Shown piece by piece: positions 20,560 to 31,345 of a stretch of DNA of 64,000 nt. The stretch comes from Incurvaria masculella (lineage: Eukaryota; Arthropoda; Insecta; Lepidoptera; Incurvariidae). The notes below the pieces were generated by a model, which was not told the DNA's origin, ran no database searches, and was given only the letters and a program-made list of their open reading frames with translations. Both the position numbers and the translations under genes were made by a program. The stretch covers positions 23,757,021 to 23,821,020 of the forward strand of contig OX335642.1 in NCBI GenBank assembly GCA_946894095.1, in the 5' to 3' direction. Numbering within the stretch: position 1 is the stretch's first letter; the number at the start of each line of letters is the position of its first letter.

Positions 20560-20873
20560 TATTTCTTCCCGTGCGTGTCGTAATAGCCGACTAAGGGATT
20601 CGTGGTTCTGGTTCGAATACCACGTTAAACTGTAGGTCCCCTTTCTTACTTAGATTTGAGGGTTAACCCCGTCCAGATCGGTACCATCGCATTAAATAAA
20701 TGATGGTCGACGCGACAATGAAAATTTACCGTCTGTTCTATTCAGTGCAATGCAGGAGTGCAATATAAAGAAGGTCGTGACGGCATGGCATCTAGGTCCT
20801 ATGAGGTGTGTTGGGCTAATATCATGACATTAGGTGTGATATTAGCTATTCACGTTCAGTCACATAAAAAAAC
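20560..20873 (+). mobile_element. SINE, third-type head, full length
   Basis: Starts CCCACTGTATTTCTTCCCGT, then GTGTCGTAATAGCCGACTAA, box B-like GGTTCGAATACC, then the shared body and A-tail. Confidence 0.7.
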
Positions 20874-21229
20874 CTTCATATATGTGTGTATTTAATATAT
20901 GCATACCTCTCGCGATGTGCACTTAATCTCCACTCCCCAAACCGCAGACACAAAATAAATAACCAATTATTCCATCATTTCCAAACTTAATGTTTTTTCT
21001 TCTTTGCAAATAGCGAGCACGGAAGGACGGCAGTAACGACCGAAACTAGTCTGTACGGGGACTTTTACATACATAAACGGTAGCGCAGACGAGTGATCTC
21101 GGTTACGAATTCGCTTCCTCCTAGAGTTCCAACGTCACGCAAGAACACGTATGTAAGACGTCACTTCACTGGGCGCTAATTAGTGCAATGAACATTCGAT
21201 GTTGCGCATCCCGAATTCGTAGGCATTGT

Positions 21230-21625
21230 GAATTAACTCGCCGGGTGAACAAGCAGGTAAAAGATTAAATCTGAGGTTTAGTTGCATTTCGCTCATTCAG
21301 GTAAAAGTGAGTTCGAGTTCGGTGCTGATTATCAACTCACTTTTATAAATAGGTCATGTTTCAGCACTTCTTTAACGTCATTTTAGTTTAGTCAAAATCG
21401 TGTTTGTCCTACTAACAGTTACGTTATTTCAGTATTTTTTTTTCAGCTAACTTTAGGTTAACTTACACCTAAACTCGAACTCACTTTTACCTGAAAGGGC
21501 ACCCTGGTAAATTTTAGTTCACTCAGCCGAATAACACATTGTTTAACAGTTAGCATGGTAGAGCAACTAAACGCCAGATTTAGTACTCACTTGCCCGTTC
21601 ACTTGGCGAGTAAATTTACCGTTGT
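21230..21625. mobile_element. Palindromic MITE (CTCGCCGGGTGAAC family)
   Basis: TTAACTCGCCGGGTGAACAA at the left and TTCACTTGGCGAGTAAATTT at the right are inverted. The centre holds extra sequence (about 21300-21480) absent from related copies at 47020, 49303 and 59246. Confidence 0.55.
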
Positions 21626-21732
21626 AACCCCTGAAGCCCGGATGTATTTAGCCAGTACATAAAAGCATCACTGTTACCTTTGCAAATTTTCTAGTTACTC
21701 TTTTGCTTTGGAGCTTTCCCAGATAGCCGCCT

Positions 21733-21900
21733 CCTACTACGAACGATATCAAGCAAGCGCTATCGAGAAGGCGATATCGCCTGTTAAAAATATTGTATGC
21801 GTTTGACAGATGGTATCGACAGCATTTTCGATACCGACTGTCAAACGCATACAATATTTTTGACAGGCGATGTCGCCTTCTCGATAGCGTTTGTAGTAGG
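21733..21900. mobile_element. Near-perfect 168-bp palindrome (foldback MITE)
   Basis: CCTACTAC ... GTAGTAGG ends. The arms share GCTATCGAGAAGGCGATATC against GATGTCGCCTTCTCGATAGC, and TATTGTATGCGTTTGACAG against CTGTCAAACGCATACAATA. The centre is itself a GGTATCG/CGATACC hairpin. Confidence 0.8.
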
Positions 21901-22691
21901 GGCCCAAGTGTCACAGTTAGACGTTTTTTACTTACTCATGGCTACGTTTTCGCCATATGAATGAGTGCCGATTACCATTACCATCCTTCCATGCTCGCTG
22001 TCTACAAGCGTCCCCTTGTATTCGAATCTTAGTTTTTTCCGTGCCGATGTGCAGAATGTCATTAGTGATATGTCTGAGCGTTTGCTAAAACCGCAAAAGC
22101 CCGGTCGGATAATCACGTCTCAAGTAACGCAAGGTCGATCGGGCGCGGTGGGTACCCATCTGCTGCGAGCCGCGTAACGCATCCGATACGATATCAAGCA
22201 CTGGCGCGGCTGCAGTATTTAGCTGACGCGAGGGATAAGCATGGCAAACATTTTAGACAAAGTTTTTACCGTGATTTAAGGGCATGATAAGAGCTGATTG
22301 CGTTTGATAAGGGCATAAGTAATGTTGTTTTACTTTTGCCCTTATCAAAAGCAATCGTTTAAAAATAACCACAACGAATTTCGATAATAAAAAAAGTAAA
22401 TATGTAGATTGATAGTCTAGCTATAATTTTAAGATAGAACTGTTTAGTCTCCGGTGCTTTGTGTTCTCAAACTAGACAAATATTCATAAACAATTATAAA
22501 AAAAGTTTGAACACAGAATATGATTGTACCCTGGCGGTAGTGCCGGCCATTCAGTTCACTTATGAATTCGCTCACTCTTGAAGTTCTCGAGTTCCAACTA
22601 GAACACCTAAGAACTACACATGACGCCATTTAGTGCAACGAACATTCGATTTTGCGCGTCCCAAATTCGTAAGCGCACTAACTACGGTTAG

Positions 22692-22850
22692 CCTGGTTTT
22701 CACCAAGTGCTAATTATTCTTAATCGACACATGAAGAGCTATTCGTACTAAAGTGCTGATTATGTGATTAGCACTGTTATTGAGTACGACATGGTAAGAA
22801 AGGCTCTTACTGTGCTTATTAAGCTAATCAACAAATGACGAAACAGACCA
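22692..22850. mobile_element. MITE nested in a GC-richer repeat, TTAG/TTA duplication
   Basis: TTAG flanks both ends (22688-22691 and 22851-22854). The outside sequence joins as CTACGG|TTAGACG, which matches uninterrupted family members at 18810 and 21915. Related copies at 59930-60085 and 61925-62035 (GCTGATTAG, GGTGAAAACCAGGCTTA). Confidence 0.65.
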
Positions 22851-23597
22851 TTAGACGCTTTTCACAAATTCGCGTCTACGCTGCCGCCATACGAATGAGT
22901 TTCGATCGCTACTTCCGTCGTTCCATGCTCGCTGGTGTCGTGACACCGGTGACACTTAACGCGATGTTACGCTGCGCATGTGTACCCGTATTGAAGTACA
23001 AACTCTGTTATAACACGGTAGGTGTCAAGTTTCCGCGTATTTCTAACTTTGCGGAGTCTGTTCTGTTTCCTTGTTGCTTGGAATTTATGAAGTAAACCTT
23101 TGAAGTTTTCAACTCTTGTTGGTTTTCACGAAACAAGGGGAAATTCGTTTTTGGAAGTCTTATAAATACGTAAATTATAACGTTTCAATACAGGGGTATT
23201 TATGTTCACAATTTGATGATGTGATTTTGAGCAATAAATTGGATACATAGAAATTAAGTAAACTCAACTAAGCATCTAGCTAGATTATTTACGAATATTT
23301 TTTTCAGTGGTTTCGCTTCCTAAATTGTACGATACAATAGATGTTAGAGACAGAAAATGTTTTTTTTAGTTAACAGATAAGTTAGATACATATTAATATA
23401 ACACTTTTCGGAGAAGAATCTGCTCAAAAAATTGAGGAATTATTTTCAGATAATTTACTTTCACATTTTAACATTTTCTTATTATCATTGTACGCACAAT
23501 AATGAATAAGATTTCTGAATGAGACTGCAGGATACATAGTTAAGGCTAGAATTTTGTAAATATTTAATAAAACTTCTCATATTTTTCAACTGATAAA

Positions 23598-23846
23598 AGC
23601 CGACCAACTGCGAGTAGGACTCGAACACGAAAGTTTAAGTACCATCGCATTTTCTATGAGATCCCCTTTAATTTTTTTTTTTTCATTTTTTTTACTACTT
23701 CAACAGAAATACATACTCCGTGAACAATTTAGGTAGATAACTATTACAGTACATGAGATGCAACGCATTGACGGATGTATGAACAGCGAAGGCTAATAAG
23801 AAATGAGGTTCCGTTGGCACTTGGGTACGCTACCCTAAAGATGAGC
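23598..23846 (+). mobile_element. (GGAC)n-type repeat, old degenerate copy
   Basis: AAGCCGACCAACTGCGAGTA to GGGTACGCTACCCTAAAG; the microsatellite is lost. Confidence 0.45.
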
Positions 23847-24727
23847 TAAATTTATTACTAATGTATTTGCACACATGTAAACTAACATTTACTAATACTA
23901 AAGAATACTCAAATTAAATGCTAACACATTACACTATTCTATTAAATTACTCGGTAAAGAGTTTCTTAAAGCATCCGTAACCGATGAAGATACGCGTGTC
24001 TGTAGAAGTTTTAAAATTGAAACGCATATTATTCACCTGCAAAGATGTCGCGTAGCTATCCTCAGGATAAACCTGTTTTCTACATCAAACAAATATGTCG
24101 GATTTTTTATTTTTTCTTGAATATATGTTTCAATCCTAGTAGCTAGTGTCCCGTGTATCCATTCAATCGTTTTCGTAATTCGCAAATGACTGTGTTAAAA
24201 GCAGATTGACGTTGCGTATTTTTTTATTCAAAAAGTTTTATGTTAAGCATTTGATTTCATATTATCTATTTTCCTCCCCCTACTGATGGCAGATGAAGAT
24301 TTAGTATATTAGTGATTCATCCTAAATTTTTAAAAAATATGTTATGAAATATATGTATGTATATGAAATGTGGTCATTCGTTATTTTATGTCATAATTAA
24401 CTTTTTATGTTTTTATTATTATTAAATTACTAATTAGTAATTGCTATTAGTAAGTATAATAAAATAATAATCAGTAATTACTAAGTAATGACCACGAATT
24501 AATCACGAAGACCCTATATCATATCAGAACAATAACAATATCTCAGAAATCCTATGCTTTTCTAAAGAAAAGCTTTTTCGGACTTGAATGGACAGTGACT
24601 GGGAGAAATCATTATGTCTTGGTAGGAACGCTTGCCAAATATCATCGACTCCTAAAATGTTTTTTTTGTGTGATTCACGAGTAAGGAAGGACAGGAGCGG
24701 CGAACGAGACTCACCCGTATAGCGGCA

Positions 24728-24765
24728 GCGTAGCTACTTACGCACGCACGCGTAAGTAGCTACGC
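24728..24765. repeat. Perfect 16-bp hairpin
   Basis: GCGTAGCTACTTACGC at 24728-24743 and its exact reverse complement at 24750-24765, 6-base loop ACGCAC. It lies inside a copy of the repeat above. Confidence 0.65.
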
Positions 24766-24889
24766 GTAAGTAAAGTGACTGGTAGCCAGTTCGCTTACGA
24801 AACTAAAAACGCCAGCCAATCCCCAGTCGATTCAGTGTAGAGTGGGAATGCAGTACAGACAATATTTACAGTACGTTGTAAAAGGGAAT

Positions 24890-25180
24890 CTTCTGGGGGC
24901 AAGTGACTGATTAAATCTGCCGTTTAGTACCATTTAGTACCATTCTAGCTGGCAAGTAACGAGTTGTTCGGCTAACGCCCGTTTTCACCACATCCAGCTC
25001 CCATTATCCGAAAGGAATATTTCGGTTACACCGTGTAAGTAAGCAATGTAACCGAAAGTTAAGTATCGGATTTCAGGTAACTAGAGGTGGTGAATCAGGG
25101 GTTAACGAACTGAAATTTATCCGCAAGCATCAGACTAAACGTCAGATTGAATCACTAAATGCCTCTTCTCCCGGTGAGCT
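24890..25180. mobile_element. MITE (CCGGGTGAACAGGCAAGTGA family) interrupted by another MITE
   Basis: The host MITE arms (GGCAAGTGACTGATTAAATC left; AACGTCAGATTGAATCAC right) continue on both sides of the insert at 24976-25102. Confidence 0.6.
24976..25102. mobile_element. Nested MITE with TAA duplication
   Basis: TAA (24973-24975) and TAA (25103-25105) flank 127 bp with inverted ends GTTTTCACCAC / GGTGGTGAATC and an inner GGTTACACCGTG/TGTAACCGAAAG fold. A related copy lies at 31371-31466. Confidence 0.65.
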
Positions 25181-25377
25181 GGAAGTGTCGTCTACAAGCG
25201 CACGCGTCATCAGGACGGCCTCAGTAGCGTGTGGGCATATCCGTAGGTTGGAAACCGCATACAACACCAGGAAATAATATGTTCAAAAACAAAGTACAGT
25301 AATATAGTTACGTGGCCGCATTTGTTAATTTGCATATGATGAAGTATGTAACTCAACTAGTTAGGCCAGAAGCCTAA

Positions 25378-25536
25378 GGGCCGAGTGCACGAAAGGACAA
25401 AAAATCAAAATCAACGTCAAAGTATGATCAAACACGTCACTTTGTGTGGACAGTATGGAAGGAACTCAATGTGGATCACTAAAAGTGACGTGTTTGAACA
25501 TTGATTAACTCAGCCGTCTCTTCGTGCAACCGGGGC
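25378..25536. mobile_element. TAA-flanked MITE, copy B (inverted relative to A)
   Basis: TAA|GGGCCGAGTGCACGAA ... TTCGTGCAACCGGGGC|TAA. 159 bp; internal CAAACACGTCACTTT and AAAGTGACGTGTTTG blocks are inverted. The TAA duplications suggest a Harbinger-type origin (inference). Confidence 0.7.
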
Positions 25537-26124
25537 TAAGTCCGCTTATAGATAACGCCACCCCGGAATCACACAAAACTGTACAAAACCACTATAATTG
25601 TATCACGCTCTCATAACGCTAACGCTCGAAAGTGGAGGTTTCTGTTCGGATTACTGCAACGTTTTGCGTTTCCCGAGCCGGCAGGCGATTCTGTCTTAGA
25701 TAGGTATGTGCAGGTTTGTTACCATGTGGATTTTGCAATGATTGCTGCTTCAGAACAAAAAAATTGTTTTAAGTTATTTTGACCGAGAAAAGCAAAGCGT
25801 CTCCGTTTCAGCTTGGGCAAACATACTTTCTTATGTCTTTGCAGCTATTTTTATGAAAAAAAAAAACAAAAATGGCACAAAACTTTTGTTTTGTGACAAG
25901 AAAAATAATAGGATTTTGTTTTAAGGTGCGCGGAAACATTTGCTGTAAAGACAGACTCGTGATTTCTACTGCTCAGAGAAACACTCGTTATGTTGATCGA
26001 GCGAAGCACGAAGTCTGGTGAAAGGTCTCCTTTTCAGCTTAGGCAAAAATACTTTCGTATGTCTCTACAGGTCGTATTTCTCAACGGATTCTCGTGAATT
26101 CTTTTGAGCAGGTTCGATAATTAA

Positions 26125-26675
26125 GGTGGTCCAACCCGGCGGGACTAACTCATTCGCGGGCACGGTACAAAACCGTGCTTTTGCGCTCTGGGACCTTCAC
26201 TGTTTAAAAAAAAAGGACAGGCTCCGTTATGAGGAAGGTGCATCATGTCCACAAAGCATACAATGTGCATAGTGTATGATTTGGTAAGATTTACGAAAAT
26301 TTTAATTACCAAACGACTTATAGCTAAAAGTAGACCACGACTGCTGTAGTAAATAATCTAACAAAAACCAAATTGATTATAATAATCATAATAAATTATT
26401 TTATTTTAGATACACGATCCATATAAATTACAGTGAATTTAATTAAATTAAAATAAAGACATATGCAGCAAACTTTTGTATAAAACGCGCGAAAAATTCT
26501 AACTTTCGGACCTTGTAACTTAGAAACCAAACACAATTTTACAATGCTAACGATCATCAGACATCTAGTTCGATCAAATAAAGCAATTTTGAGCATCATT
26601 TGGGATCTTTGACAAGAAATATGGGCATGATCTTCTTTCCAAGTTTGTATGGGGAGTCGAGCGGGTTGGGCCACC
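26125..26675 (+). mobile_element. TTAA-flanked non-autonomous element, complete copy
   Basis: GGTGGTCCAACCCGGCG at the left and CGGGTTGGGCCACC at the right are inverted, and both ends abut TTAA (26121-26124 and 26676-26679). Target TTAA duplication is the hallmark of piggyBac transposition (established). 551 bp, no ORF. Confidence 0.65.
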
Positions 26676-27389
26676 TTAAGTCATTTTTTTGCTGATTGTT
26701 AAAACAATTTCAAATTGGCGGAGGGAGGGAGATGGTATTTGGCCGGGCCCATCCGTCTCCGTCATGAGAATAAATACAACAGCTTAGTGTGCTCGCCGCT
26801 AAATTTATAGTTTGTAACTTCATATGTTTAAGGAGTTATAACATAAATAGCTACGAAAGACCTTGGCGCGATCTATGTAATTTGACGCAAACATTCGCAA
26901 TATTGGTTTTTTAAAGATTAACCTTCGTTGTGGACATTGACACACAAACACGCGTATACATCATCACAGGTGCTATTCCTGGCACCCGACAGCCGAACGG
27001 TTCCCAGTGGGTGACTAATGTCGACCTCGTGTACGCCAATGATATTTTGCGCACAGAACGTCCGGCATGACCATGGCTGTGCTATATAGCAAATGTGGTG
27101 CAGCAAGACGATAGCATTTGGTTTACCAATTCTGTGGTTTTGCCAAAATAGTCAACTTTTGTTTGTCTTAAAACTAATTCCAATGTAACCAGCACAAAGT
27201 TTGAAATTAAATATTTTAAGTTATGTTATTTTTATATTTTCTTTTTTACGACTTCATTTGATTATCATAATTTAGAACAATAATATTCTAAATAATATAG
27301 ATGAAATGAATTGCTTTCAATTACACATACATTGAGTAAATGACGAAGAGTCCGTCACACGAGCAAAAAGTACGCACGCAGTAGTCCAA

Positions 27390-27560
27390 AATACAAGGAT
27401 TACCTTGTGATTTCAAGATTCCTAAGGATTCCCAAGGACTACCAAAGATTCCTGGATATTTCCATGATTCTGAAAGGACTACCAAAGATTCCCAAGGAAT
27501 TACTGAAGATTCCTAGGGTTTCTGGCATTTCTTAAGATGACTAAGGACGCCAAGATTCGT
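27390..27560 (+). repeat. Degenerate minisatellite (AAGGATTCCCAAGGACTACC-like)
   Basis: Units of about 19-38 bases built from GATTCC, AAGGACTACCAAAGATTCC and similar. A related AGATTCCC-rich block continues at 28072-28310 on the other side of a SINE. Confidence 0.5.
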
Positions 27561-27621
27561 AGAATAACCAAAACAAAAAGTTTAGTTTGAGCAGACATTT
27601 CGAACGTAACACTGAATAATA

Positions 27622-28004
27622 ATTTTTTTTTATGTGACTGGACATGGATGGCTAATACCACACCTTCTGTCATGGTATTAGCCAACACACCACATGGGAA
27701 CTAGGTGCCATGCCAGGACCTTCCTTATATTGCACGGCTACATTGAACTGGATGGAAAACACGGACAATTTTCATTGCCGCTTCGACCATCGTTCATCCA
27801 ATGCGGTGGTACCAACCCGGGCGGGATGAACCCTACCACCTAGTAAGTAAGGAAGGGGACCTACAGTTTAACGTGGAATCCGAACCACGGCCAGCCTCTC
27901 TTAACGGTCGAGTGGTCACCCATCCAAGACCAGAACGGACCCAGCGTTGCTTAACTTCGGAGAGCGATCGCCGAAGTGTCGCGCCACTGGGCCACTGAGG
28001 CTGA
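27622..28004 (-). mobile_element. SINE, 5S-derived head, full length
   Basis: Almost the same as the copies at 1089 and 36516: T run at 27623-27631, shared body, reversed 5S-like head with GCGTTGCTTAACTTCGGAG at about 27943. The three copies look young relative to the others. Confidence 0.82.
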
Positions 28005-28071
28005 AATCGAAATGAAGTACTAAAATTGTTTTTCGAATGACCAAAAAAAAGGTCAAGCGGCAATTGTCTGT

Positions 28072-28275
28072 TCTAATTTCACTGGAAATCTAAAAACCTT
28101 CCCAGATTCCCTAAAATTACTCCAGATTTTCAGAGACCCCCTCGTACCCCTACCACATTTCCCGGACTCCCATCTAAGATTAAAATGACTCCATGTGATT
28201 AAAATGACTTCTCATTTCACTGGAAATCTAAAAACATTCCCAGATATCCTGAAATGACTCCAGATTTTCAGAATT
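28072..28275 (+). repeat. Direct duplication of about 65 bases
   Basis: TTTCACTGGAAATCTAAAAA ... CTCCAGATTTTCAG occurs at 28077 and again about 135 bases later. Confidence 0.5.
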
Positions 28276-28509
28276 TCCTCGGACTCCCACCTGAAATTAC
28301 TAAACAATTATAAACCCGACTGACCCGTCTCGGTAAATTATTTTTTCAAATGTATTCTGTTTTTTTATGACATATGTTATTGGGTAGGTCACCTAGATGC
28401 CTCCTGTCGTGATAAATAAGCATTTTTTTCTTTATTACACACCTGTCAGGAATACCCTATCGTTCTTTGTGAATTCAAGAGGTCGAAACGCATATTGTAT
28501 GGTACAAAC

Positions 28510-28611
28510 CAGTTCAGCTGCGCTCCCCTCCTGGATGTCGGAGATGAAGATGCCCTGGCCGACCTCCGCGTGGCGACCCTCAATGATCATGATGCCGAGA
28601 CTGGTCGTGCC
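28510..28611 (-). CDS. Patj: Patj/MPDZ-like scaffold, PDZ start exon
   Basis: 34 codons, phase 0 both ends, after ctcctttgttgcag. It starts GTTSLGIMIIEGRHAEVGQG and ends IFISDIQEGSAAEL at a CTG|gtttgt donor. TSLGIMI is the carboxylate loop and second strand, and IFISDIQEGSAAE is the third strand and turn, close to the family consensus GIFVSDIxEGSAA. The following intron of about 10.5 kb to 17966 is one of the longest in the gene and full of repeats. Confidence 0.9.
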
Positions 28612-28914
28612 CTGCAACAAAGGAGCGGTCAAACCGGGCACCGCTTCGACGCAAGAACAACGACGCAAACCGGATGGTTGTGCATGTCGACGGGATCGGC
28701 AGGGCGAGCACGGAAATCTCGCAGCGAATTTGGTTTCCGTGGACTTAAATATGCCACGAGTTGCAATTGTACTTAGCCCTTAACCTAAGTTTTACGCTTA
28801 TACGAAATACCGGTCGACTCACCTTTCGCAAGTGATATGCTTAAGCTCAAAAGTTAATGTACAGTACCAACATATGTTCTTAGATTTACACCGTGGCTAT
28901 ACATTACATATGAT

Positions 28915-29525
28915 TTGAAAACTTACGATTTTCCGGTGTGCAATGCCGTGCTTGGCCGACATGCTTCGCCTCCAACGACGGAAGCATCGTCAGGGCCACT
29001 TCGTTGCCCTGGAGTTACGTCTGACAGCCCGGCTCGTCAAACGTTAACTGGCGGGCGTCGGCTGGGAAGATTGTAGGTGTGGGTAGTTCGGGCTGCCTCG
29101 TGGATGCGGGTAGGTTTTCAATTTGCTTCACCACAGACATATAGGGTTCCATGCACACATAACTAACGGTGTCAGCTGGTGCGACTTGTGTCCCCTTCGG
29201 TCTATGTTGAGCAAGTAGTGAAGTCCGAGACGGAGAGTCTGATACTTCGTCCCTGTTGAAGTTTGCATGTCTGGAGATTTCAATGGATTCTCGCACCAAG
29301 CGTGGCATATAGTATTTTTCTGCTGCTAGTGTGGTTACTTGGTCGAATCTAATCTAGTGATTACTCCCGCTCTCGAGGACATGCTCACATATGGCTGACT
29401 TGTAACATTCATTATTCTTCACCGCCTTGATATGCTCCGTTACCCTTGTTTGAATACTCCTCCTGACGAAGCTTCCGTTGTCGGCCAAGCACGGCATTGC
29501 ACACCGGAAAACCGTAAGTTTTCAA
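28915..29525 (-). pseudogene. Penelope-like element remnant with GIY-YIG endonuclease domain
   Basis: Read on the minus strand from about 29520: CAMPCLADNGSFVRRSIQTR, then TEHIKAVKNNECYKSAICEH, VLESGSNH, stop, IRFDQVTTLAAEKYY, then RLVRESIEISRHANFNRDE. This is the conserved C-terminal half of the Penelope GIY-YIG nuclease (R..T.H..A......SA...H......H and the R.VRESIEI.....NRD end). A TAG replaces the tryptophan expected after the SNH motif, and the catalytic GIY-YIG tyrosines are lost. The first about 60 bases reappear inverted at 28915-28985, which recalls the inverted terminal duplications typical of Penelope elements. Dead copy in a Patj intron. Confidence 0.7.
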
Positions 29526-29759
29526 AACATCCAGTACAAACGATTTTTTTTTAAGTTTGGCGAGAGTAAAACTTAGACTGACTCAGACTTAGATTCAGAT
29601 TTGGCGTACCTGTGATCGTATTCTGTGCGTCGCAAGAAAAAGAAATATTTTGGAACTCGCCCTGCTGTTGTTTGTTGTTTTGTGACGAGTTTTGAAATTT
29701 TATTTTAAGATCTATCATAGGGCATATTTGTATACACAAAATGGGTCCGGCCATTCAAA

Positions 29760-30290
29760 AATCATTCAAGGGTTCCCAAAGCATTTCTTCCCATGTATGT
29801 CGTAAGAAGCGAACAAGGAATTATTGGTTTATAGTTCGGTTTCCACGAGAAACTTTTCCTTAATTTCTAGAAATAAAAAGAAAAAAGCTCGTGGTCTAAG
29901 CGCTAGAGGAGTTGCCTTTCATGCGAGAGGTTTGGGTTCAAATCCTCGCTCCGGTCAGGCATCACTTTCTTTCTCTTTCTGAGTTGGAGTTGGAGTGCAT
30001 TTCGTTACAAATGTGAGATGTTCCATGATTCAGAATCCATGAAAACTGTTCCCTTCCCCCGACTAGGTGATAGGGCTTAGCCCGCCCGGGTTGGTACTAT
30101 CGTATCGGATGAAAAGTTGATGGAAGATGCAATGAAACATTTTGTGTGTTTTCTATTCAGTTCAATCTAGCCGTGCTCATTAAGTTAGTAATTCCTACGG
30201 GGATGTGGTGAACTGGGCCAATATCATGGCAGTGCGTGTGGTATTAACCGTTCATGTCCAGTAGGTACACATAACCAATTTATAAAAAAA
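29760..30290 (+). mobile_element. Third-head SINE fragment followed by a tRNA-headed SINE
   Basis: 29760-29880 is a third-type head (CATGTATGTCGTAAGAAGCG). 29890-30290 has box A-like GTGGTCTAAGCGC and box B-like GGGTTCAAATCCTCG, then the shared body and tail. Confidence 0.6.
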
Positions 30291-30594
30291 AACATTTATT
30301 TCAATTGACTATTCCACGCGGACTAAATCGGGTAATCAGAGAAGGTCTAAAGAGGGAGTCGAACCTGCGGCCTTGGAAGATATTAATAGATTGGCAATAT
30401 TAATTAAATCGTTACACACTTTTGCGCCGATAAACTTGTTTTGATTTGAGGAATCCCATCAAAATACCAGTCAGTGTTATATCCATTTTTCCCAGCTAAT
30501 TTAAGGAATGCACCTGCGTAGGTTACTACATAAATTTTAAGATATGGGAAAAGTAAACAAGAGAATGTAATTTTTTTTATTGCTGTAAATTTTG

Positions 30595-31345
30595 TTTAAC
30601 GTTCGATATTTAAAGGCATGATTACAGCTGATTGCGCTCAGTTCGATGATTGCGTAGGTAAAACAACGTTTAATTCAATAAAAAAAACCGGCCAACTGCG
30701 AGTCGGACTCGCACACGAAGCGTTCCGTACCATTGCAGAAAATGTACCCCAAAAAATCACGTTTTTGTATTTTTTATTTTTTATTTTACGTATTTGTCGT
30801 TATAGCAACAAAACCCTAAAAAACAACAGCTAAGTTCAATCAACGAAAAAGTCAAATTGTAAAACGCTATAAATAATTTGTATTATGAACTAATAATTAA
30901 AGAAAAATCAGTAAGTCTCTGGTGTTTTGAATTTTCTAACTAATAACAAGCAAATATGAAAAAAAAAAATTGAGCAAATAATGAGAGCGTCAGATATTTG
31001 CCGATATAGGTTTCAAATATAGCTAGCCCATCAAAGCGTTCGTATTTTAAAAATTATTCAACGAATAGTAGTTATTTTAAAAACAATGAAATATGGTTTG
31101 ACTTACGCATTTATAGACCTCAATTCTATTACAATAGGTTATGAATATTTCCGCAATTTGGGAACACAAAGCACAAGAGACTAACAGTTTTATGTTGAAA
31201 GCTAGACCATCAATCTACATATAAACTTTTTTGACTATCGAAATTCGTTGAGGTTTTTTTTTAAATAATAAAATTTTGTTTTACTTGCGCTCTTATCGAT
31301 CTGATCGCAATCGGCTCTTATCACGCGATTTTATAAATTTCCTAC
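30595..31345. mobile_element. Inverted-repeat element with nested (GGAC)n-type insertion
   Basis: The left arm (CATGATTACAGCTGATTGCG, TAAGTCTCTGGTGTTTTGAA) and right arm (CATCAATCTACATATAAACT, CTGATCGCAATCGGCTCTTA) are inverted relatives of the single copy at 22255-22515. The repeat at 30680 interrupts it. Confidence 0.5.
30680..30830 (+). mobile_element. (GGAC)n-type repeat, internally deleted copy
   Basis: ACCGGCCAACTGCGAGTCGG to about 30800, then the 3' end ACCCTAAAAAAC. The microsatellite part is missing. It interrupts the MITE at 30595-31345. Confidence 0.5.

Larger units (their letters stand above)
17967..28509 (-). other. Patj intron, about 10.5 kb, repeat-rich
   Basis: Between exons 28510 and 17966. 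It holds SINEs (19103, 20120, 20560, 27622), MITEs, palindromes and a TTAA element listed separately. 23100-23590 and 23850-24670 are AT-rich with nothing recognised; 19512-20119 likewise. 26900-27110 is a more balanced stretch of unknown nature. Confidence 0.6.

Noticed and set aside
29015..29308. Minus-strand 97-codon frame as a small gene.
   Set aside because: It is the C-terminal part of the Penelope GIY-YIG relic, preceded by an in-frame stop.
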